From Jaapia argillacea MUCL 33604 (Eukaryota > Basidiomycota > Agaricomycetes > Jaapiales > Jaapiaceae): a stretch of 64,000 bases of DNA. Shown here one piece after another: positions 1-8,507 of the stretch. The notes beneath the pieces are model-generated. The model worked only from the letters and a program-made list of their open reading frames with translations, had not been told where the DNA came from and did no database searches. The stretch lies in NCBI GenBank assembly GCA_000697665.1, contig KL197782.1, positions 1 to 64,000 of the forward strand. Reading direction: 5' to 3'. Each line of letters begins with the position of its first letter. The stretch's first letter is position 1. The position numbers and the translations under genes were made by a program.

Positions 1-115
1 TGGTCCATCACAGTGCTTGAGTATTGAACAACGCAAGGGATCAGGTTCTGACTGAGATTTAGCGACACAATGTGACTTGCACATTTTCCGGGAGCAGTCA
101 CGGTTGCCAGCGGAT

Positions 116-571
116 TTACAGTGACAGAGCATTGCAAGATACCGTAACACGAGGCGGCATGGAGGATGGAGAGGGGAGAGATGTAGAACGTAAGTGGCAG
201 CAAAAGAATGAATGTTGTACGATCGGAGGAGGGGGTGGTGGAAGTGAAGTGAAGTGTGAGATGTAAGGAGAGAGGGGAAAATAGAGTGAAAATAAAAGGG
301 GATCTTTATTGATAAGCCGTACAATGTCAAGAGCCGTCTTGTAGGCCGCCTCGGGATTGGAAGCAGGTGATGTGTGAAAGATTGTTGGTGGGCAATCACG
401 CTCCAAACACTGGACGTAGAAAAGACTCTTGTCAAAAAGAAATTTTTGAGAATTGTCCTTAATCGTACCACTCACCCTTTGTTGAATACGACTTCGGTTA
501 AGTGGAGTTGTTGAGCCCTGACACACCTCCAGAATATTACTGAAGTACCCAGGACATCGATCACAGTTCAT
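116..571 (-). CDS. Hypothetical protein, 151 aa, single exon
   Basis: An open frame begins at a real ATG (571) and runs to a stop at 116. The N-terminal two thirds has mixed composition with five cysteines among the first 60 or so residues; the C-terminal part is low-complexity (runs of Pro and Ser) and may be read-through beyond a true splice site. I recognise no family. It lies alone at the window edge, and no neighbour suggests a role. A spliced, shorter product is equally possible. Confidence 0.3.
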   Translation of the reverse strand: MNCDRCPGYFSNILEVCQGSTTPLNRSRIQQRVSGTIKDNSQKFLFDKSLFYVQCLERDCPPTIFHTSPASNPEAAYKTALDIVRLINKDPLLFSLYFPLSPYISHFTSLPPPPPPIVQHSFFCCHLRSTSLPSPSSMPPRVTVSCNALSL

Positions 572-713
572 TCGGCGGACAGCAACGACATCAAAAAATA
601 TCAGAGTAGGCAGAGCAGAAATTCGGGGAGTGTTGAGTGTACTACGGTGAAGCAGGACTCCTTATATATCTCGGGGTGAACACAGCTGCGACCACCAGCC
701 CACCAGCCAGCCG

Positions 714-745
714 ACCAACCAACCAACCAACCAACCAACCAACCA
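714..745. repeat. Tetranucleotide microsatellite (CCAA)n
   Basis: About eight uninterrupted copies of a four-base CCAA/AACC unit. It makes spurious long frames on the minus strand with repeated LVGW residues, which should not be taken as protein. Confidence 0.9.
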
Positions 746-873
746 GTGGGCCAGAGAATCAGGGCATCGTGGCAAGATGAAAGCCTGGACCCACTTCTTT
801 CTTTGCTCCAAATCTCCGATTCCCCAATTCCCCAAGTCTCCGGAGCAAACCTGTCTGACAGTCAGACATTCCC

Positions 874-941
874 GAGCTCGGAGCTTTGGTGAGCTTGGAG
901 CTTTGGTGAGCTCGGAGCTTTGGTGAGCTCGGAGCTTTGAA
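874..941. repeat. Minisatellite, 17-bp unit, four copies
   Basis: Four consecutive copies of the unit GAGCTCGGAGCTTTGGT. The second differs by one base and the fourth at its last two bases. It lies about 130 bp from the CCAA microsatellite. No gene is visible in 572-1142 apart from these repeats. Confidence 0.9.
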
Positions 942-1142
942 GCAACGACTGGTGTCCCACATTCAACATCAGCCACTCCTCGAACCTCTGGCTTCGGCGG
1001 TATCTACCTCTAGCATAAGTACGATGAATGGATTCACCAGAGTGAAAGTACTTGTTCAAGTTACAACAGGTGTCTTATGAATGGCCCCATTCTGTCGTCG
1101 ATCCGCCAATGTAGCTGAAGTTGGCGATTGAATCTGGGCACC

Positions 1143-1682
1143 TCAACACGCTCGATACCAAAATACGTCGTCAGGTTTCCGGGAAGCCATAGTTTTTTCG
1201 GAGACGGATTTATGCCTTTGTTCCAAAGCTCTCATGATATTCCATAGGGAACGCCACGTTACTGCGACCTCGACGAGAAGTTCCTTTCCATGACCTATGT
1301 TGTTCAAAACCGCCTTATCCACGGCGTGATTCCGGGGTTCGCTGAGTTCAATCATAGACGTGTTAATATCAGTATTAGCTCCCAAAGCTTTTGTCGTATA
1401 CTCATCGGCGAAATCCTCGGTTTCCACAAACCCTCCGCTCCTGATGACCCAGTTGACTTCCCTTATTTGATGTCCTCCGTACCTGATTTCAGGTACTGGG
1501 ATTGTGGTCGGGCCCTCCTGAGAATCGTATCCATCCCTATAAAACGCCTGGTTATTGCGACTGACACTCACCAAATCTTTCACAAGGTTCTGGTGCGTTT
1601 TGATCTCGACTGAACGTTGCGGCACTACGTTTCTGGCTGACGAACCGAAAAGCCACCACATCACTCCTCTCGTCCCACCCAT
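1143..1682 (-). CDS. Hypothetical protein, 179 aa
   Basis: The frame is open from ATG 1682 to the stop at 1143. The N-terminus has a short hydrophobic patch (MWWLFG); the rest is charged and soluble-looking. Donor- and acceptor-like sequences occur inside, for example GTGAGT after the residues KDL, so the true product may be spliced and different. No recognised domain. It is transcribed toward the minisatellite, and the small secreted peptide gene (1775-1948) starts just beyond its 5 prime end on the other strand. Confidence 0.35.
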   Translation of the reverse strand: MGGTRGVMWWLFGSSARNVVPQRSVEIKTHQNLVKDLVSVSRNNQAFYRDGYDSQEGPTTIPVPEIRYGGHQIREVNWVIRSGGFVETEDFADEYTTKALGANTDINTSMIELSEPRNHAVDKAVLNNIGHGKELLVEVAVTWRSLWNIMRALEQRHKSVSEKTMASRKPDDVFWYRAC

Positions 1683-1774
1683 CGAATCCAGCAGGGGAAT
1701 CCTACCCGGTCCTGCTTGTAGGTCATACCTTTTGTCCAGGCTATCAGCTTCTAATATTCGGATGGCAGCGCATA

Positions 1775-1948
1775 ATGAAGACCTTCAACTCTATCATGGT
1801 CTTACTCATGGTCGCTGGAGCCGCAGTATCCGCAATGAAGCTCGATATGCGGGGGCCCGAACCGACAGGACCTGTATGCCATATTGTCTGTGTTCCGCCT
1901 GAGCATGCTTGCCCTCCATGCGGGTGTTCTATCGGTGTTTGTGCATAA
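1775..1948 (+). CDS. Small secreted cysteine-rich peptide, 57 aa
   Basis: A single-exon frame of 57 codons plus stop. Residues 1-20 form a classic signal peptide: Lys at position 2, a hydrophobic core (IMVLLMVAGAA), and small residues VSA before the likely cleavage. The mature peptide of about 37 residues carries six cysteines at positions 35, 39, 46, 49, 51 and 56, spaced C-x3-C-x6-C-x2-C-x-C-x4-C, within a proline- and glycine-rich context. This is the profile of fungal small secreted proteins (effector-like, hydrophobin-like or antimicrobial peptides), but the spacing fits no family I can name. The hydrophobin CC doublets are absent. It is short enough to be missed by usual ORF cut-offs. 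Expression is not known. Confidence 0.55.
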   Translation: MKTFNSIMVLLMVAGAAVSAMKLDMRGPEPTGPVCHIVCVPPEHACPPCGCSIGVCA

Positions 1949-2226
1949 ATTTTCATTGAGCGGGAACGAGAAGAATGCATCACAATACGCAAATGTAGTA
2001 CGCTTGTATCCTTTTTTTCATCTGTCGACGACCTATATCAATCGTAAGCCATCTCCAGCGAGGAGATTACGGAAGGCATACCATGGCATTCCATTTGCGC
2101 GCCCGAGTCTGACAGCCTGATGCCGCCCGACCGCGAGGAGATTCAAGATGTGTGTGACGGGAGCTGTCGAAGGCATCGAATGGACGAGAAATGTTGAGAA
2201 GCGGGCGTCGATCCCTGAGGTGGTTG

Positions 2227-3801
2227 TCATTGTTCCGAGACTACCTCCTCCACGCCTGGCGTCATTAGTAGCTGTCCGACGTGACAACGGAGCAATTCCA
2301 GTCGAGGAGCCGGTACCGAAACATTGATGAGTTCAAGGAGAGGGAGTCGTGCTGTCACGGGTCCTCTGCAGAGCAATAAACTCTCCAAACTACTGAACCA
2401 ACCGTCACTGACTTCTTCACACTTCCCCGTCGGCGAGAGGTCGTGCTCCATGCAGATGTACTTCAGCTTGGGACAAAGCGTGCGAACCATCGGGAAGCCA
2501 TTGTCGTCGACGTCTGGGGTTAAGGCCCAAAAGAATGGCTCCTCGGAAACATCGTTTAGGAGGATGCTCTGGAGCTCGTCCCATTCCTGTAAGCTATCCT
2601 CCCAGTCTCTGGACGACAATAAATCTCTCCAACCTGCCAACATAAAGATCTTAGGACGCTGGGGAGAGGGGATGCCGCGGGTCATGATCTCTACGAACAC
2701 ATCAGGGGCGTTGACGCCCCAAACTTCTAGGGTGAGACTGGACGCAGCCGATCGCGGCAGACGATGTGAGAGATGATCTGCTGAACACGACACACTCACG
2801 AGATCCCGGCGGCTGGGTACCGAAACGAGGCGCAAGGAGCGCCAAGAGGGAGGCTCAGGGTGGTTCTTCTCTGCTAGAAATTGTAGGTATTTGCCGAAAT
2901 CGTTGGCGATATCCCATCCACGGGCGAACGTCGTGAGAGAAATAACGAGTTGTTCACTCGGAGATCCTCTGAGCGAGATATGGGACAGGACGTGGGCGAT
3001 ATACTCTGAAGCGTGATATTCGAGCTTCAAAAGGGTGAGATGAGGAAGGTTTGCTCGTCTGGGGGGTGGCATATTCGAGATTTCGGGAGGGGTAGAAATC
3101 GGTCCTGACTCGTGGAGATGGAGTCGGGATAGTTGAGGGCAGTTCTCGAGAACAGCCAAAAATAGTTCCGAGGATGGGTGAGCGGTGGGGTGTTCGTTGC
3201 TAAGCTCTAGGCAAGAGAGCCCGGAGAATAGGGATAAGGTCCAGGGAACAGAAACTGATTTCAGGTGCAATGTAGAGAGGTTTGGAGCGACAGACGAGAA
3301 TAACGAAGGCATGAGTACGAATTGGGCATTCGGCGGGAGACCAGCGGGGTAAACGATAGCCAAGGTATTTATATGCGGTGCTGGGGTATCCAAACGAGGG
3401 AGAATTTGAAGAAGGTCTTTGTGTGGTATTCCGGTCATCACCAAACTCTGGGTGTGATTCAGATGCGATGAGATCAAGTCGGCAAGGAGAGTGACATCAT
3501 CTGGTACGAAAGAACCGCCGAGTGCGACGTCGAGTAGTGTCGACTTCGCTCGCTCGAACCATGGCGATAGGGGAGCGAGGGAATGAGGAATGATGTAAAT
3601 CGTGGACCAGAGTTCGGGCGACGAAAGGGCAATGTCTCTCCATCGATGGCAAACGGATGTAATGGCGAGCCATCGACGACCTGGATCCGTGGAGAGCTCT
3701 TTGACGAGATGCCAAAAGATTTCTGACAGGATCTCATTTGGAAGTTGTTGGGTGATATCGTCACGAATGTCACTGGCATTTTCGGGGTTGGTGCTGGCCA
3801 T
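2227..3801 (-). CDS. F-box-like domain protein, 524 aa
   Basis: An uninterrupted frame starting at ATG 3801 (MASTNPEN). An F-box-like motif lies near residues 19-60: LPNEILSEIFWHL, then the WLAITSVCHRWRDIALSSP core with WS shortly after. The remaining roughly 450 residues contain leucine-rich stretches (LSTLHLKSVSV, LSRLHLHESG, LTLLKLEYHAS), like the irregular LRR of many Agaricomycete F-box proteins. Members of this expanded family are thought to act as substrate adaptors of SCF ubiquitin ligases by binding Skp1 through the F-box; the substrate cannot be inferred. No introns are needed. An in-frame TTG upstream was rejected as start in favour of the ATG. Confidence 0.85.
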   Translation of the reverse strand: MASTNPENASDIRDDITQQLPNEILSEIFWHLVKELSTDPGRRWLAITSVCHRWRDIALSSPELWSTIYIIPHSLAPLSPWFERAKSTLLDVALGGSFVPDDVTLLADLISSHLNHTQSLVMTGIPHKDLLQILPRLDTPAPHINTLAIVYPAGLPPNAQFVLMPSLFSSVAPNLSTLHLKSVSVPWTLSLFSGLSCLELSNEHPTAHPSSELFLAVLENCPQLSRLHLHESGPISTPPEISNMPPPRRANLPHLTLLKLEYHASEYIAHVLSHISLRGSPSEQLVISLTTFARGWDIANDFGKYLQFLAEKNHPEPPSWRSLRLVSVPSRRDLVSVSCSADHLSHRLPRSAASSLTLEVWGVNAPDVFVEIMTRGIPSPQRPKIFMLAGWRDLLSSRDWEDSLQEWDELQSILLNDVSEEPFFWALTPDVDDNGFPMVRTLCPKLKYICMEHDLSPTGKCEEVSDGWFSSLESLLLCRGPVTARLPLLELINVSVPAPRLELLRCHVGQLLMTPGVEEVVSEQ

Positions 3802-4240
3802 TTCTGAGATGGGCGACAATCAGCCGAACTATAAGAGTGGTTGAAAATGAGCGGTTTTCATCGTAAAGTGCCTCATGAAGTTCCTCCTACCGAGTGGCAC
3901 CCAGCGGTGTTGGTTCAAGCAGGGCGAAGTCACCCTACGTCACACGTCACGACTTTACAGCCAGCGCCTGATCCACCGTTCTGACCAAGTCCTGAACTCG
4001 ACAGATAACTTCGAATTCAAGCCAAGTTCAAGTTCCCGCATCAACCACAACCCAAATGGAATTGGAATTAACCATTCGCCCTTCACCGGAGGGCGAAGTA
4101 CAGGGAGAATGATTCAACACTCCCCGAAGAAAATGACCACTACAGCAACAAGAGCAACAAAACAACAAAAAAACAATACAGATGGTATCTCACAGCAAGA
4201 ACAATAACAACAACATATCCCCCCACCAAGCAACCAGAAA
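3802..4240. other. Intergenic, promoter side of the F-box gene
   Basis: No gene is visible. The left part should hold the F-box promoter; the right part (about 4130-4260) is strongly A/C-rich (CAACAA-type repeats) and abuts the stop codon of the downstream minus-strand lyase gene, so it probably carries that gene's 3 prime UTR. Confidence 0.5.
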
Positions 4241-6044
4241 TCACAACAACAAAGACACAGAAACAAAAACCCCAACGACCCCGCCAACCCCCCTACCGAG
4301 CCTCCCCTGCATACTCGTACCCGTGCTCTTCGCCCTCGCATCAGACGAGCTATTCGAAGAGCCACCCCCAACATGACTCACATACCCCAAATCACTCAAC
4401 GGCTGATTCCACAAAAAATACGGCTCAACCGGATACGCAGGTTCAATTTTCTTCAAAAAAGCAGCATACGTTCCATGTGGATCACCATAAACAGCCGCAA
4501 CAGCCGCTACGCAAGGGTTCAATTCTTCCAGGGTTGACCAGGAAGATTCGTTTTGGAAGGGAACGACTGTCATTGCGAAGTTGGCGGCGGTTTGGATTGT
4601 GGCGCCTGAGGATGTTGTTAGATTCCAGACGGGATAGTTCAGGTAGTGGGCGAGGCGGGCGTTTGTCTGGAGAAGGAGGGTTTGAGATGTTCAGGGGAGG
4701 GGGGAGGGAGAGGGAGACTGACGATCATGGCTGCGAGGTTATAGGCTCGGTAATGGTATGGCCTTGTACGGATGGCTTCCAAAGGCTGAAGAAAACAACG
4801 TTAGGCCCCTCTCATCATCCACAATATGTAACGAGGTCCCTCGCCTGTTCACCATTGGAGTTGATCTGCTTGAGATATTGTTTCGTAAAATAAGTCTCCA
4901 ACGTCAACTTCGCCCCCGTCAAGTTCCCCACAAGTATCTGAACAGCAGCCAATTGATTATAAAAGAATGTGCCGTGGTTACTTGAAACCGCTTCGGTGAA
5001 TAGAGAGACATATGATGGCAAGAGGAAGCTCACTTATCGGCGTCCTCTTCAGCGATGGCGAGTACGTTAGTTTCTAACCAAGGAATGTATTTGTTACCCC
5101 AGGTAACGAATGCCGTATCCAGCTGAGTCGTCCAATCCGAACTCTTTCCATCGCGCAGGATGAGAACAGCGTTGACTACCTTAACCATACACTTCAAATC
5201 TCTGCAACCCAAATTTTCTCAATCCCTAACCATCCCCACACGCTCACACTAAAAAATTAATCACACTCACAACAAGCCAGTATGAGAACCATTCTGTACA
5301 CCAGGTCCCCTATGAACCTGTGCATAGTTCAAGTTGGGATTCATAGCGGTAGCAGGATCCAAGAACCAAGTATTGATAAACTTGGCTGCGTTAGCGGAGT
5401 ATTGATTATCGCCGGTCAGGACCCATGCCATGGAGTTAAACCAAACGGCGTCGGACATGTTTTGGAAGGCTTCGTTATCGGGTATGAGGTTGACAGTGTC
5501 GGGATTGAAAAGACCGTCGCGTGTGATGTAAGGGCAAGTCGTCCAAACTGCAGATTAAGTAGGTTAGTGCGACGAATCGTGAGGAAATGGGTTGTGTTCA
5601 CTTTGTTCGGGGGTGAGTGCGGTGTGGTTGCCAACAGCGGTACAGTTGGGCCAGAGACTTGAAAGATGGGATATAAATCTTTCGCTATGAAACCTCGATC
5701 TCGAAGAACTCACTAAGGGGCCCAACTCAAATAATCATGTTTATTCCCAGAAGGAGGAGCAATAGGCTTGGATGTGACACCTAACCCAAAATCAACACTC
5801 TACCTGTGACGAAGCACGAGGCCGACGTACTCCACGGTCCAGCAGCAGCAAGTTCACCAGCCCATTGAATGATAGTTTCGTTCGCAAGGTGGGTCGAACT
5901 TGGGAACGATTTCTCCAGGATGTAAGCAGGGTCGACGAAATCGTTGGCATAGCTCGTCACCGCAGGTACTGAACCTTGCGCGAGAACCGAGGAATAAGCA
6001 GAAAAGATAGCGGCGAAAAACCCGAGTAAAACGAGAGTGAGCAT
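4241..6044 (-). CDS. Secreted, probably GPI-anchored alginate-lyase-domain protein
   Basis: A gene of about six exons starting at ATG 6044. It begins with a signal peptide (MLTLVLLGFFAAIFSAYSSV) and then carries alginate_lyase (PF05426-type) landmarks in order: CPYITRDGLFNPD, a helical stretch with WFNSMAWVLTGDNQYS, GPGVQNGSHTG, and SSNHGTFFYNQ, the counterpart of the N-N-H-G catalytic signature. The C-terminus has a Gly/Ser-rich spacer and ends in a hydrophobic tail (GVFVSVSLLL) with no charged end, as in GPI anchoring. Introns have GTGAGT/GTAGAG donors and TAG/AAG acceptors. The family cleaves uronic-acid polysaccharides by beta-elimination in an (alpha/alpha) barrel; fungal members may act on glucuronan-like polymers rather than alginate. 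Substrate is inference. Confidence 0.8.
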
Positions 6045-6434
6045 TTAAAGAGTGTGGTTTGGCGTTGAACGCCTGATAGAGTGAGTTATGGATTCCTGTC
6101 CTGAGATGCGTTCAACGAGAAGAAAGAAAAGCTGAGCAAGACGATCAGACGGCCCCGACAATGTAATCGCGATCGGAATTTGTCCTAACAACTCCAGGCA
6201 CGCGACAGACGACGGCGAGCGGACTGTCTGAGATATCTCGGTCGTTGCTCATGTGGGCGGTAACCTGGAGGTCCATGTGTAGTCAACTCTGGATATGCAG
6301 TTGATAGTAAACCAAGTGTTGCAATCCCAAATGACGCGAGTCCGTCCGCTCTCAGGCTACGAAGACAGGCTCTGGAGTCATGTCTGGTACATGGGCTGAA
6401 ACAATCAAAAACTCCCTTTTTGAACTTAGCATAA

Positions 6435-6515
6435 GTTGGTGTGGCGGAGTGGAGTGGACTGTCATTTTGTCATTTTGCTGTGTTTTCCTACAGGCCCCGT
6501 GTTCAATCCCTGGCC
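6435..6515 (+). mobile_element. tRNA-derived SINE-like head
   Basis: A perfect RNA polymerase III A box (TGGCGGAGTGG, 6442-6452) is followed 59 bp later (start to start) by a B box (GTTCAATCCC, 6501-6510). This spacing and the GCGGAGTGG form resemble tRNA-Leu/Ser with a long variable arm. The flanks do not form an acceptor stem and the T stem has mismatches, so it is not a working tRNA gene. A tRNA-derived SINE or a tRNA pseudogene is the likely origin. Confidence 0.45.
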
Positions 6516-7067
6516 AGAGCACCATGTTCAGCAGTCAATCTGCCTATTGGGTCATAATCAGGGCATGTAAAATCCTTCCAAAATGTTAGAAATCTTTATT
6601 TTCCAAGGAGCTCACCCTCCAGATGTTTCTCAGAAATGTTTCCCTTGGTGCTCTTTCTGTGGTGAAAATGTGATGAAAGTTGTTCAATTTCCTGTTTGCT
6701 CGGGTACCACAGATGTCCATATCCCCCCTAAATGCTGTTGACTTTCATCCTTGGCCAGATAAAAAAAATCTGCCTCAGCCGACAAGCCTCCTGAGAAGCA
6801 ACAATCCATATCCTCACACTTTTCTCCCATTGAAAAGCGTAAATTCAGCTCCAAAAAAATTGAAAAATTCTTGGTAGCCATTTGAATAACATCAGAAGAT
6901 ATATACATTGATGTTACAAAAGGAACGGAGGGAAACCATCAAGAAATGAGCTCAGAAACCGAGATTTGAAGTGTTGAGCCACAGTTTGAAGTGGTGCCAC
7001 ATGGCTCCCATGTTGGCGAACCTTATTGGGATGTCAGAATATGGCATTTGGTCATGTGACATAGCCA

Positions 7068-7097
7068 AAAGCAGCTATCTCAGTGGATAGCTGCTTT
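7068..7097. repeat. Perfect 12-bp hairpin with 6-nt loop
   Basis: AAAGCAGCTATC and its exact reverse complement flank the loop TCAGTG. The stem shares the GCTATC core with the adjacent 22-bp repeats. It may be part of a transposable element end. Confidence 0.8.
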
Positions 7098-7115
7098 AGG
7101 AACATATTTCAAATC

Positions 7116-7181
7116 GTCCAAATGTGGCTATCTGGTAGTCCAAATGCGGCTATCTTTTAGTCCAAATGCAGCTATTCCTAT
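7116..7181. repeat. Three tandem copies of a 22-bp unit
   Basis: Three consecutive units beginning GTCCAAATG(T/C)(G/A)GCTAT at 7116, 7138 and 7160. They lie just after the hairpin at the right edge of the AT-rich insert. Confidence 0.85.
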
Positions 7182-7496
7182 GTACCAGGAACCGCACCAG
7201 AGCCCGAAGACAAGGGATCAAATCCGAACGTTAACGGATCAGATCGATCAGAGCTCAACGTGGTTATTGCTTCTTCTGAGGGCACTGGCTCCGACGGTTT
7301 GTGGTGTGGTGTCCCATTCATCGAATATACTGGCGCGTCAGATATAAGGGAGAAAAAATCCAGGAAGGGATAAGAGAGGACTAAAATTATATACAGTCAA
7401 AACGACACAATCCGTGGACATATCTGTAAAGGTATTCGGGAAACCACTTCCAAGCCAGGGCTGCACGATGACCATCTACTTTCCCCTCCGTCGTCT

Positions 7497-8147
7497 TCAC
7501 ACATCCCCCAGAATATCTCTGATCCCCCCAATTATCCCTTCATCCTCCTCGCCTCGCCTAAACCCTGCCCTGCCCTCCTTCACCAACCCATCCAACTCCG
7601 CCAACTCCACCGGTAACTCGTCAAACCCCCCAACACGGGTCATCAACACCCTTGTCCCACCCTTCACATACCCTTGCACTCCAATCTCCTCCAAAACCCC
7701 ATCCTCACCGAGAACGAGAATCCTATCTGTTGGTTGTGATGTAGTAGGTTGATTGACCCTCCACGTATTCCTGAAGAATCCGGTGTCTGGAAGAGAGGTA
7801 CAGAGCCTAGCCAGAGCAGACAAACCAGAAAAGTCGGTTGGTCGGAGAATCAAGACACGGCCCATAGCGTCGACGGCAATGTCGGGTTCGAAAAGAGCCA
7901 GTGTGAAACCGTCCGTATCGACTGGTGCGTTAAGGAGAACTGCGAGAACGAGCGAATCCTTTGTTGGTGTGAACGCTGAAGGAGAAGGATGGAGTTCCGC
8001 TCGAGTGGACCAGTCTTCTAGTGAGGATGATATGGGCCCTGGGGTCATTTGAGGAGTTAGGTTTGTTGGTGTGAAGCTGTATAGGAGGAAGAGTGCAGCG
8101 ATGGCTACTGAGAATCTGAGAATGGGGCTGAAGGAGAGGGACGCCAG
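7497..8147 (-). CDS. Family-2 N-terminal module: one transmembrane segment plus external domain
   Basis: From an apparent acceptor at 8147 the frame reads a membrane segment (FSVAIAALFLLYSF) followed by about 180 open residues (WSTRAELHPSPSAFTPTKDS, then DTDGFTLALFEPDIAVDAMG, then LARLCTSLPDTGFFRNTWRV) to the stop at 7497. A TGA sits directly before the membrane segment, so an upstream first exon is required and was not found. Two diverged copies lie at about 11.3-11.8 and 21.1-21.6 kb, where the same module is joined to the family-2 C-terminal part; this one ends on its own with a different, acidic tail (EGVHDEGI-like residues before DILGDV). Start 360 bp from family-1 copy A, head to head. 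Role unknown. Confidence 0.5.
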   Translation of the reverse strand: MASLSFSPILRFSVAIAALFLLYSFTPTNLTPQMTPGPISSSLEDWSTRAELHPSPSAFTPTKDSLVLAVLLNAPVDTDGFTLALFEPDIAVDAMGRVLILRPTDFSGLSALARLCTSLPDTGFFRNTWRVNQPTTSQPTDRILVLGEDGVLEEIGVQGYVKGGTRVLMTRVGGFDELPVELAELDGLVKEGRAGFRRGEEDEGIIGGIRDILGDV

Positions 8148-8507
8148 CTTGAATCATAAACGCGTAAGCAGTAGCGCTCAGATAAGTTTTGGAATCTGAC
8201 GATAGCAGTGGAAACTATTCGCAATCTCGGAGTCACTGTCCGGCAACTTGCGATACAAACATGAATCACTCCAAACCCAAAGTACAGCTCGCTGTGCCCC
8301 TTTCGCCGAGGCTAGCATCTTGTGTTGGGGATTCTCACACTATCGCCGCATTCCTCAACTTATCTAGCTAGTCCTGATGCTCGGAGCGCCGGGAATCTCC
8401 AAGCTCATAGCCCAAGCCCTTCCTCCTGATACCGATTCGTCACCATCTCAGCTTATTACTCTGACTCTCGCCTTCCCATTGCTGGCTTGTCTCCGCCCAT
8501 ACGCATC

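Larger units (their letters stand above)
6384..7188. mobile_element. AT-rich insert, possible degenerate transposable element
   Basis: Base composition falls clearly below that of the flanks and no long frame exists. The edges carry a short inverted match (CTGGTACATGGG at 6384, CCTATGTACCAG ending at 7188), but I see no target-site duplication, so the limits are tentative. Inside are a tRNA-like head, a perfect hairpin and a triplicated 22-bp unit, listed separately. The remaining stretches 6045-6383 and 7189-7496 show no gene; the first should contain the lyase promoter. Confidence 0.3.

Noticed and set aside
662-976. 104-codon minus-strand frame with repeated LVGW
   Set aside because: It is a translation of the CCAA microsatellite and the 17-bp minisatellite.
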